Of a stretch of 64,000 nt of DNA, positions 54,975 through 64,000 are shown in pieces. Under the pieces are notes generated by a model. The model was not told the DNA's origin. It saw only the letters and a list, made by a program, of their open reading frames with translations, and searched no databases. The position numbers and the translations under genes were made by a program. The stretch is from Diphasiastrum complanatum. Taxonomy: Eukaryota > Streptophyta > Lycopodiopsida > Lycopodiales > Lycopodiaceae. Where the stretch lies: positions 1 through 64,000 of the forward strand of contig MU832022.1 of assembly GCA_029204225.1 (NCBI GenBank). The letters are read 5' to 3'. Positions within the stretch are counted from its first letter, which is position 1, and every line of letters begins with the position of its first letter.

Positions 54975-55039
54975 TTGTGAGTGTGGGTTGTGTGTTGTGT
55001 TGTGAAATGTGTTGTAACTTGTGATTGTGTTGAGAGAGA

Positions 55040-55047
55040 GATATTGA

Positions 55048-55080
<33 letters not shown>

Positions 55081-55222
55081 GAGGGAGTGTTTGTGTGTTT
55101 GTGTGTGTGTGTGTGTGAAGTAGAGGGAGTGTGTGAGTCGTGGCGTGTGTGTGTGTGAACTTTGGGTGTGGTGGTGTGTTTGTGTGTGTGGTGGTGTGTT
55201 AAACTGTGTTTGTGTGTGTGTG

Positions 55223-55268
<46 letters not shown>

Positions 55269-55440
55269 AGGGACTCGAGAGAGTGTGACGTGTGTGAATT
55301 TTGAAAGAGAGGGAGAGTGTGCGTGTGTGTGTGTGTGCACTATGTGTGAGAGAGGAGAGGGGGAGATAATGTGTGTGTGTCACAGACTACAGTGTGTGTG
55401 AGAATCTAGAAAGAGAGGGAGAGTGTGTGTGTGTGTGTGA
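55040..55440. repeat. Compound GT/GA low-complexity region
   Basis: Alternating (GT)n and (GA)n blocks with units such as GAGAGGGAGTGTGTG repeated several times. All frames here are artefacts. Confidence 0.9.
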
Positions 55441-55573
55441 GGCTTGACTCTTGAGCTAGAGTGAGGTTAGAACTTAGAGCTTAGGTTTACAGTTTTAGAA
55501 ATTAGGATTAGTTTTTAATTTGAAGTCTGAATTTAATACTTGTTGTTTTGTTGACACTAGATAGCTATTAGCA

Positions 55574-58544
55574 ATGCCCAAACAGCGGGATCCCTTATGG
55601 AATCACATCACCCTTAATTCAGGTTATGGCACATCAGGCACGACTTGCAAGTATTGCGGGAACACTTATGGAGGTGGCCCCGTTCGAATCAGGGCGCATC
55701 TTTTACGTCTTCGAGGATACGAGATCGCCGTTTGCACTCAGGCCCCAGAGTCACTGAGGATTGCCGGGATCAGGGATGACTCTCCTGCTACTACTTCAGG
55801 CACAGGTGATTCTTGAATCTTGTTTGATCAATGACATTGATTGAAATTTGATCTAAAGCTAAAACTTAAAAGTTCAGTCTATAACTTTAAACTTTGATCA
55901 CTAATGAGTAATTAGTGACTGTTCTCTGAGCTCTCTCACTGACTATAATTTATTACCTAAAGCCTAACTAGTAACACCAATGTTGTTACAGGTGCGGTAG
56001 AGCGCCGAGATTCCCCATCGCAGCCGGCACTTGTAGTCGGCACTAGCTCTGCTGCAGCATCCATTCCACCTTCTTCTTCTGGAGAGACTCCTGCAGTGCC
56101 AGTTGGTGGGGCAGGCAGTAGTGCTATTGGTAGCACTGTTAGGGGACGGGGTCGAGGACATGTGAGAGGCAGGGATGTTTTTGTGGCAGCTGCTATTGCT
56201 GTTAGGAGGTGCTTTTACTTGTGTGACCTCCCTTTTCATGTGGCACAGACCCTTGCATGGAGGGATATGATGCGAGCAGTATCTCGTATCGGTGTTGAGT
56301 GGGAGGGCCCGACCATGGAGCAGTTGAGGACGAGAGAGCTACATGCTGAGCGACAGTCCGTGGATGCTGACCTACAGCCCATTAGGACGTCATGGGCGAG
56401 GTATACCGGTAACCTTAGTACTTACATCTTCAAAACCTTTGCACTTGCCACTTACTACTTTAGAAATTAGTACTTTCAAGTTTCTAACTTTGAACTTTCA
56501 ATCTCCAAATTTGCAACTTAGTTAGTTGAAAGTGTTGTCGAATGTTTTAAGTTTGGATGCATTATAATATCAGATGGTTGGACCGATGCAAGGAGGCGCC
56601 ATCTTGTGAATATATTGGTGTCTTCTTGCATGGGCAACATGTTTTTGAGATCCATTGATACGTCGGAGCCAGGCATGGCATTGGATGGCAGGAGATTGTT
56701 TGAGTACATCTCACAGGCCATTGAGGAGGTCGGAAAGAGAATGTTGTCCAGGTATGCACTTGCCACTTTCAAGTTTCAACTTTCGACATTGAGCTCTCAG
56801 CTTTGAAGTTAGAACTTAGTAAGTTACAAGTTACAACTTGCATTTTGTGAATCGTGATTATTGTTTTGAACGTTGCAATTTGCACTTGCCATTTACATTT
56901 GCAATTTGCATTTGCATTTGCTTCCAGAATGCTCAATGGTGAATGTTCATGAGTTATGATTCGACCTTTGTCGGAATTCCAATGCAGGTTGTCACGGACA
57001 ACGCGTCCAATTGTGTTGCCATGGGGAAGATGGTGAATGAGAAGTACCCTTGGATTTTTTGGAGTCCATGTGTTGCACATTGTCTTGACCTCCTAGTTGA
57101 AGACATTGGGAGATTACCCTGGGTCAAGGAGGTTGTAGACATGGCACGATTCTTGGTGAGATTTGTCACCAAGAGACAAAGGGTCTTGAGCATCTTCAGG
57201 TCCTATTCCACCTTGGATCTCTTGAGGCCTGTTACTAGGTAACCAAGTTCCAACTTCCAACCTGACAACCTGTTTCCAATTTTTTGATTTGAAAATTGCA
57301 ATGTTGTTTTAGCTTCAAGTTTCAGTGCTCATAGAATTCGAATTTCGCTATATAGTATAGCTTGCTTGCTGCCTAGAGGCTATGACCAAGTACCAATCTT
57401 ATTTCATGATTTTCATCCTAGGTTTGCCTATATGTTCATTGTTTTGGAGCGGCTCATAAAAGTGCATGGAAGCCTGAGGATGACAGTGGTTTCACCCCAT
57501 TGGGCAGAGTGGGGGCCGATCACGAGAGGCCAGGGCCAGGAGATTTGAGGCGATCGTGATGGGGACTTCATTTTGGGATGATGCACGCTCCATTGTCATA
57601 TCCATGCAGCCTATCTATAGTGTGCTTCGCCTTACTGATAGAGAGGGTTCCACTTTAGGCCTTTTTTATGAGTTTATGGATAAGCTGGGAGAGCAGCTTC
57701 AGAGTTGCGCCACCATGGCTCCTGACAGGTATATTAGTATGTTGAAAGTTTCAAAGTTGATTCTTGAATCTTCATTGACATTCATGATTAGAATTTAGTT
57801 AAAACTTAATAGTTCTTGAGACTTGAATGCTCAAACTTCACTCTTGATTGTTTTAAGTTTGCAGGCTGGAAGAAGTAAGGGGCCTATATCTAGGCAGATG
57901 GCAGTGGTTCCATCAACCTCTGCATGTCGTGGCTTGCTTGCTTCATCCACTATGGAGGACGGAAGATCAATTCCATGATCAGGCGAGGATGGCATTTCTA
58001 CGTCTCCTCTATCTATCCTGATCCCAGGGATCAGGATGCAGTCATGGATGACTTGAATTTATTCAGGTATGTACTATGTAATTAGTAAATTGTAATATGT
58101 ATTCAAGTATGTATTCATCTATGTAGTATGTATATGTATGAAGTCTAAGGCTTAAGCTAGCTGGTAGTCAAAACTTAATAGTAGTAACTTGTAAGCATTT
58201 AGTATTTACTATTTTGAAATTTGAATGGTGATGAATGTTTAATGTTCAGGACCGAGCGCCTCGATTTTGGTCGTGCAGCTGCCATGCTGAGGGAAGGGCA
58301 ATTGCGCCCTGTTTCATGGTGGATGAAGTATGGGAATGATGTTCCCAAGTTGCAGAAACTTGCCATTCGCGTCCTCTCACAAGATTGCGCAGCAGTTGCA
58401 TGAGAGAGAGATTGGAGTGTGTTCTCTCTGATTCATACGAAGAGGAGGAACAAACTTTCTACTGCGCAACTGGAGAGGTTGGTGTATGTGCATGCCAACC
58501 TACAGCTTGTGAAGAATCTAAGAGAGACCGGGGAGTCCGTACAT
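55574..58544 (+). pseudogene. hAT-superfamily transposase, multi-exon
   Basis: Exon-like blocks separated by GT-AG introns: 55574-55805 (BED zinc finger: LWNHITLNSGYG, CKYCGNTYGGGPVRIRAHLL); 55992-56408 (VRRCFYLCDLPFHVAQTLAW); 56526-56751 (IIISDGWTDARRRHLVNILV, the DUF659 core); about 56943-57238 (QVVTDNASN, FWSPCVAHCLDLLVEDIG); 57422-57728 (RFAYMFIVLERL, FWDDARSIV); about 57865-58068 (WFHQPLHVVACLLHP in one frame); 58250-58544 (VSWWMKYGNDVPKLQKLAIR, RDWSVFSLIHTKRRNKL, the hAT dimerisation region). A frameshift near 57515, a TGA just before ERDWS and a TGA upstream of block 4 disable it. It would cut and reinsert the element. Confidence 0.85.
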
Positions 58545-58619
58545 GTAATGATTAATCTGAAATTTTCTATAGAGTCTAGTATCTACAGACTACCATGAAT
58601 CATGATTTGTCTAGATCTA

Positions 58620-58700
58620 AGGAAGCGGGGGTTGGACGCAGACGCGCGTCCGTGTCCGGACGCGGACGACTCAGGGATGTGTCCGCGTCCGGACGCGTCC
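58620..58700. repeat. GC-rich GTCCGGACGC palindrome repeats
   Basis: CGTGTCCGGACGCGGACG and GTCCGCGTCCGGACGCGTCC give several overlapping palindromes shortly after the transposase. They could be subterminal binding repeats. Confidence 0.5.
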
Positions 58701-59074
58701 CCCATTTTTCAAATTTGTTTTTTCAAAAAAATAAATAAATACAGGCCCCTGCTATCACTGTCCCACATCCCCAAAGTGAAATAAAAACAATTTATGACCC
58801 CTGCCCCCCCACCGGAATTAATTATCAGAGGGTGTTTGGCACCCACCTGCCCCCTTTTGTTAAAAAATAGGAAAACGGTACCCAAAAAAAATTGCAAAAA
58901 ACCTAACCACTGCCCCCATGCCTCCCATGTCTAATATCACAGAATCGGACATGAAAGAGCAACAATTTATATTTTTTGGGTCTCCAAAACTCTGTCTCGT
59001 GCCCTCGCTATCTCTCTCCCTCAAACGAATCTATATTATAATAGTATATAAATACAGGTAAACGATGCGCTCCC

Positions 59075-60160
59075 CGGATGAACTTCAACAACTTACTAAT
59101 TACTTATGCTCCACAATGTCATTCAACACAGGGAAGTTCAAGACCTACATAGTACCATGGCCTATGTGATGAGATAGGTTTAGGGTTTTTGTTGGTGTTC
59201 CGTAAACGGGACACCAACTGACAATGTAAACTACCCATTTTGTTAAGGGAGTAAAGTACTTTCTTGGCCTGAGCAGGGTCACCTTGAGGTAGAGCGTAGA
59301 CAGTATGGTAGGATTGAACCTTTTTGGTTTTTGGCACACAGATGTCACTTGACTATATGTATGTATCAGAGTCGATTAATATAGTACGCGTTTTGGGAGA
59401 GGAAATTAACGTTGCTCTGTGGTGCAATGCCTACAACACAATGAGGATGTGGGGTTGATGATGTTTATGGCTGTGGTTATGATGATTATGGCTGTGGCTT
59501 GTTTTGATGGTTATGGCTGTGGGGACCACAAGACCTACACACTACTATGTCTCAGTTGACGAGATCGGTTTCTCCCCAGATGAACTTCAACAGCTTACTA
59601 ATTACTTATGGCACAGTACCGACACGGGGGCTCCGAAACATCTCCCAATTTTCAGGTCCAGACCGGAAGTGTCCCTGAAGCCCCGTTTAACATCAAACTT
59701 CAGACGGACGTTTTGGGCCGGCCGTCTGTCCGTTCCTCGTCCTGTCTGTTCCCACAGGTTCCTATCGAGGTTGTCCAATGGCCAAAACAGACGGCACCTA
59801 AAACGGATCCCGTTGGGAGAAATTGGGCTGTCGGACGAAAAGCTGCAAAACTAGTCCATTTCACTTGACCTAATTGCGTTTCTCTCCCGTCGAAGGGCCA
59901 TTTTACCGAACGATACCTGAATTGAGCCAGGCTCGATCCCTTGGGTTCATATCGGGACCATGAACCTGTGGACTGTATTCCTGGACCATTAATGCATTCT
60001 ACACAAGTTTAAGTGAATGCTACACAGTGCTGCTTTGATGTTGAATCTGCACATACCTGTGGTGCAATGCCTACGACACAATGAGGATGTGGGGTTGATG
60101 ATGTTTATGGCTGTGGCTTGTTTTGATGGTTATGGCTGTGGGGTTGTGGGCTTATGATGA
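59075..60160. repeat. Two interleaved direct-repeat pairs
   Basis: Pair 1: GATGAACTTCAACA(A/G)CTTACTAATTACTTATG at about 59079 and 59579. Pair 2: TGTGGTGCAATGCCTAC(A/G)ACACAATGAGGATGTGGGGTTGATGATG at about 59419 and 60059, followed in both by GGCTGTGG words. The segment looks like a duplicated, rearranged transposon end. Confidence 0.75.
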
Positions 60161-60470
60161 TTTGTTAGGGTTTAGGGGTTAGGGTGTTATGTTAATTGTG
60201 CCATTTGGTAGGGTGTCGGGTTTAGCGTGTTATGTTGAATGGTTGAACATGATGCAGATGTTATGAGAGATATGCAGATGTGCTGGTCTCTCTTTCTCTA
60301 TCTCTCTCATCTTGCACGGAGCAAACCATTTCTAACTAACCATTCAAATTTCACAGAGCTAACCATTTGTAAGCAACCATGATAAATTAGCCATGACACG
60401 AATAAACTGTAAAAAAATATATACATCTCATCTGATGCCAGTATACATGATAGTCTGTGTGTATCAATAT

Positions 60471-61214
60471 CTACAAGTCTGTGCTAAAATAATCATCCCT
60501 CTGCGTGCCAGATGCATCTTCAGGGGTGTCAAATACAAAGTCTGGCTGGGAGTCTGGAGGCATCTAGGACTCCTCCAAGTCTGGGCCAACGCCTGCCAAG
60601 AGACGACTAGAAAAATCATCGGTGCGTCCCCTCTTGGCTGGCCTGCCTTTGGGTCTGCCGGAAGTAACCCTCTGTGGTACACTCCTGCCTGGGGTTCTAC
60701 CTCTGCCACGAGGGGGTCTCTGAGAAGAACCGACTGCCTCTGATGCTCTGAGTCGTCTCTGCGCAATCTGTCTCTGGGCGGCAGCCTCTGTCTCCCTCGC
60801 AAACTCTGACCAGCCATCATCTGAAAGGGGGCGTGAAGCGGGAGTATTGGGTGGGGCACGTGGACCATCCCTTGCAAGGTCGACCGTCTCGTCTGAATCA
60901 TATGTGGGCTCATCATCAGAGCCTCGGTGTCAGCATCATCCTTAGGATCACCCCGCAGAGCACGCCGAGCGGCATCGTCTGGATCAACCTCTGGCTTTGC
61001 CTCACGATCGGCCGCTACAACCAGGCACTCATTGGGATTGACCTGCACAAGTCAATCATTCGTGAGAATAGCCGAAGCAACAGTGAGGGCATTAAACCGA
61101 ATGTCTTAAACTAATACGAAAGCAAACGATAGAGCATAGACATATACCTGCAAGAGTAAGGAGTGCAGCCTCGGGTTTAAGAGACATAGGCTGAGTGGTA
61201 GGATTAGGATCCAT
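60471..61214 (-). pseudogene. Low-complexity acidic/basic protein frame, possibly a hAT C-terminal tail
   Basis: The minus strand reads NPNECLVVAADREAKPEVDP and DDAARRALRGDPKDDADTEA. After a one-base shift it continues DEPTYDSDETVDLARDGPRA, WSEFARETEAAAQRQIAQRR and GRPKGRPAKRGR, an AT-hook-like basic motif. A stop lies near 60563. An upstream ATG at 61214 (MDPNPTTQPMSLKPEAALL) could belong. A phase-0 acceptor at 61043 would fit after the last hAT exon at 58544, but the strand is opposite. Confidence 0.4.
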
Positions 61215-61249
61215 AATTCAGGAGCAAGAGAGGTGAACTAAGAAAGGTG

Positions 61250-61975
61250 ATGAGAGTTGAAAAAGAACACAACTCAACTCAAAGAAGGTAAACACAACTC
61301 AAGCTTGTTGGCCATTCTTCAATCAAAGTGGTATTGTCCATGGCTGCCACAAAGATTAGAACGCAGCCAAGAAAGAGATGTGCCACCACCTCCACACTCT
61401 CTCCTCATGAAAACACAGCACAAGGGAGGGCATGCCTCCCTACACATGCTTGATACCATCCTGCCACTTGGCACTTTCTTGCCACCTATGCCTGCCCACA
61501 GACCTATGACAGGTTGTATACCTATGCCTGCCCACAGACCTATGACAGGTTGTTTTGGGTTGCTTGGGCCACTTGCTAGCTTTACCCTGCCAGCTAGCGG
61601 CCACCTCACCCCCCCTGCGGGACCCGCCACATCACTCCACAAACTGCCGCTGGCAGCTGTGGGCTGCCGCCGCCCTGTGGGTCCCGTTCGCCACCGCAGC
61701 CCCTCGCGGAATCGCTGTCCGCCGCCGCAGGAGGTTGTGGCGCCCCTGTCTCCCACCTGCTGCCACTTGTCCGCTGCAGGACAGTGCCCCTTGACAGCGC
61801 GGAGGGGGGTAGAGTTCTGTTTTTTTTTTTTCCTTAAAAAAAAACAGGTTTGAGGAAAAAGAATGGAATATTAGTAAAGCCAATTCCTCCGTTTACTAAA
61901 ATAATTTACCAACTAAAGATCAGTAAATTACCAAACATCCCGTTCGGATCGATCGTACCTGCTTACGACATACAG
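61250..61975. other. Unassigned DNA with a 35-bp tandem duplication
   Basis: CCTATGCCTGCCCACAGACC followed by TATGACAGGTTGT occurs twice in tandem (about 61485-61553). A GC-rich stretch and an A/T homopolymer region (61820-61850) follow. Overlapping frames on both strands look like by-products of base composition. Confidence 0.5.
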
Positions 61976-61977
61976 TG

Positions 61978-61989
61978 GCTCTAATACCA
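61978..61989 (-). promoter_or_regulatory. Mutated primer-binding site
   Basis: The minus strand reads TGGTATTAGAGC, one change from the usual site. TGTTACACTC at 61992 could start the LTR of a minus-strand element, but no outer LTR end was found. Confidence 0.45.
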
Positions 61990-62691
61990 AATGTTACACT
62001 CTTTTACTGCATACCTCCAAATGCCGATTAACCACAAGAGACCGAACGACACACGATCCACCCCGCCTTAGGACCCAATCCAGGTCCACCCTGCATCCCC
62101 TGGCCGGTGACCGGTAACAAGCAAGATCCGACCTCCATCCCGGACAACGTCCCATACCACTGCCAAGGCTCTCAGCCATCACTCGCCTCAAGCTAGCTCA
62201 CATCTTGGCTGTGCACACCGCTCTCCATCCACCTTCTCCTAGGTACATAGAATGGATGGCAATTGAGACCTCCTACCCCTTTATACCTCCAAGGTGGGAG
62301 TCTCCAAGCCATGCACACATCCCAGAACACGACATGTGGCAGCCATGCTGAATCACGTGTCACTGGTCAAGTCAACAAGCCCAGTCTTTGTTCAGTTTCA
62401 AGTTGGGTTGGGACCCAAGGGAGTTGGCTCCCTAATAGGTGGTCACAACGATATCACTGAAGGGCCTCTTAGTTGGGGCAGGCCTTTTTCACGTTGTGGT
62501 TTGTGGCACATAGGAAGCTTGTTTTCACAGAGTGGGTCTTGAGGTGCCATAGGAGGCGTTATTGCATGTTGGAAAGCCAATTGAAGGGTACTATGGACTA
62601 TTCGAACCTCCCTTACATGTTCAATTGGACAACTCCTCATTTCTTTAAACTCTGCTCTAACTTAGTCAAAACTACACTCTCAATAGTAGCT

Positions 62692-63088
62692 TTATGCTTG
62701 GTCTAAACAAAATAAATATCGTTTGCCTGTATCTTTCGCTTTCTGGAGGGCTTTTTGCCTTTCCATAACTTGTACAAAAGTAAGGTCTAGAAAGATGTTA
62801 GTATCCTTTGGTTTAGACTGACGTTGTAGCACCTCTTGCCTAGACTCCAACGAAGTGAAGTGTAATACAAGAGTGTTAACGTCTTTCTTGGTACGCCAAG
62901 CTGTATCCAAACCATTGCTATGATGTTGGAGGTTTTCGTCCATAAACTTTTTAGCTTCTCCAAGAGCATCCTGAGAATTAGGGATGCCCCTTACACGGAC
63001 ATTGAGGGCTTTTTGCTCTCGCAACCGGCTCTTAGTGAATGTTGCGGAAAGGAACGAGACTGGGGCACTCAAATTACCTGGACGTTTA
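62692..63088 (-). pseudogene. LINE ORF1-like RNA-binding fragment
   Basis: The minus strand encodes SRLREQKALNVRVRGIPNSQ, LGEAKKFMDENLQ, VLHFTSLESRQEVLQRQSKP and KDTNIFLDLTFVQVMERQKA followed by KAKDTGKR. The order of a short RNA-recognition-like fold and an I(F)LD.L...QR..LQ...KA...GK end resembles LINE ORF1 proteins, which coat element RNA. It is cut at 63089 by a Copia LTR. Family level is an inference from pattern. Confidence 0.5.
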
Positions 63089-63480
63089 TGTTGAAATAAA
63101 TGCCTATTTTGCCCCTTAAGGCTTGTATACTTGTAACTTGTAAGTTGTGCATAAGACATGGGGGTAAAACATTTATGTACATAGTACACCCCACTTGTGC
63201 TAATTAGGCAAGTAATATCAAGTAGGTTGAGGACCCATGTGGGTTCTAGAGCTAGAATTAGCAAGACATAACCTCTATACATTACATGCTATATGTAGCC
63301 CAAACTTTGGAGGGGTTTCCATGCCCTACTATTTGAATAATCATTCAAGTTGTGTGAGCTTTGAAGTCCTCTCTCTCTTGCTTTTGTGTTCTACTCCATA
63401 GCTGGTTTTTTGAAGCTTTCATAGTGTGCTTACTATGCTGTTATGATACTCCATAGCTAGGCCTTGGAATTTGTCTGTCA
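63089..63480 (+). repeat. 5' LTR of a plus-strand Copia (392 bp)
   Basis: It runs from TGTTGAAATAAATG to TTGTCTGTCA, TG/CA ended, and touches the primer-binding site. GTTTA precedes it. Confidence 0.8.
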
Positions 63481-63492
63481 TGGTATCAGAGC
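63481..63492 (+). promoter_or_regulatory. Primer-binding site of the right-edge Copia
   Basis: TGGTATCAGAGC directly follows the LTR. Confidence 0.92.
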
Positions 63493-63571
63493 AGGTTATG
63501 TTGCTTGTGGTGTGGTGAAAGCTTGGACCTCTTTTAATCAGATTCTTGCCATTCCTGGAGAGCAGCTTACC

Positions 63572-63635
63572 TTTGAGGAGGGAGCAGTTTTTGTAGGGGC
63601 ATCTTTGAGGAGGGAGCAGTTTTTGTAGGGGCATC
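63572..63635. repeat. 32-bp tandem duplication in the Copia leader
   Basis: Two identical units of TTTGAGGAGGGAGCAGTTTT followed by TGTAGGGGCATC (63572-63603 and 63604-63635). Confidence 0.97.
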
Positions 63636-63934
63636 TGATCTCTATGCTATCTGCATGGTTGGAGTACTGTTGGCAAGGGGAGTACAGGGAGCCAAAAAGT
63701 TTCTAATTTGGGACAAATTTTTTTGAGTCTTTTTGGACAGCTAGGACTGTAGGAGGGCGCTTTCTACAGTGGGGACTTCAGTGAAAGTTCTGAGTGGATC
63801 TTGGACAAGGGCTAGGACAGCCATACAAGGGGATAGTTTCAAATCCAGAAGCTGAGGGTTATTGAGCAAGTGGCTGCATACCCTAGTTGGGTGAAAATCC
63901 CAGTTTGCCTTTTGTGTTTTATTTCTATCCAGCT

Positions 63935-64000
63935 ATGTCTAGTCTTGCAGAGAGCATGCTGAGTGAAGCCAGCCGACTTGATGGCACTAACTTTAGCATA
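63935..64000 (+). CDS. Start of Copia gag, cut by the window end
   Basis: An ATG at 63935 opens 22 codons to the window edge, including EASRLDGTNFSI. The LDGTN word is the typical Copia gag N-terminus. It lies 442 bp after the primer-binding site and is open as far as seen, so this element may be intact beyond the window. Confidence 0.8.
   Translation, partial: MSSLAESMLSEASRLDGTNFSI

Noticed and set aside
60160-60195. Telomere-like TTAGGGTTTAGGGGTTAGGG
   Set aside because: Only three irregular units in a GT-rich stretch. No telomere array or interstitial block.
61257-61883. Pro/Arg-rich frames on both strands around a GC-rich patch
   Set aside because: Open on both strands at once because of GC-rich composition, with no recognisable motif.

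Overview
The window is plant nuclear DNA. The evidence is a gene with GT-AG introns (47428-53298), dense Ty1/Copia and Ty3/Gypsy LTR retrotransposons whose primer-binding sites match the plant initiator Met-tRNA (TGGTATCAGAGC), a plant-type hAT transposase with introns, a Helitron-like terminus, and many long CT/GA/AC microsatellites. The clade cannot be decided from the sequence. The transposon load points to a large, repeat-rich genome.

Left part (1-16.5 kb): a decayed Gypsy integrase end, then stacked minus-strand Copia copies. One Copia (5' LTR 4941-5630, gag 3433-4304, protease and integrase 2400-3414) abuts the interrupted reverse transcriptase of a second (5631-6600). A third Copia (7050-8172) is cut by a plus-strand element with two related LTRs (8173-8786, 9724-10174). 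A fourth Copia (10285-10652 plus 15615-16540) is split by a complete 4,962-bp insertion (10653-15614) that has two 832-bp LTRs, a primer-binding site, a polypurine tract and matching CTTCC target duplications. That insertion has no pol. It carries a gag remnant and an unrecognised, internally repeated reading frame.

Middle (16.5-28.5 kb): unassigned AT-rich DNA, a candidate non-autonomous Helitron (17239-19017), hairpin repeats, tandem duplications, unrecognised reading frames, and the 5' LTR and gag of a plus-strand Gypsy (24078-26326).

Right-middle (28.5-46.5 kb): a nearly full-length plus-strand Gypsy chromovirus (28526-34861) with unusual AGTTATG...CATAACT LTR ends. Next come a minus Gypsy gag fragment with a candidate long LTR, a solo LTR with CTAGG duplications (37186-37543), a minus Copia (about 38990-41128), and a minus Gypsy chromovirus (41129-45360) inserted into that Copia's gag. 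A further LTR of the AGTTATG family lies at 46083-46519.

Right part (47.4-64 kb): the first four coding exons of what looks like a real host gene, resembling plant FAM114/DUF719-type proteins. Intron 1 is 4.8 kb. Intron 4 is at least 10.7 kb and holds a Gypsy fragment, a multi-exon hAT transposase (55574-58544), direct repeats, a LINE-like ORF1 fragment and the start of another Copia (63089 to the window end). The layers can be ordered in relative time: older Copia and LINE copies were interrupted by younger LTR elements. Almost every transposon frame is broken by stops or frameshifts. No RNA genes or CRISPR arrays were seen.
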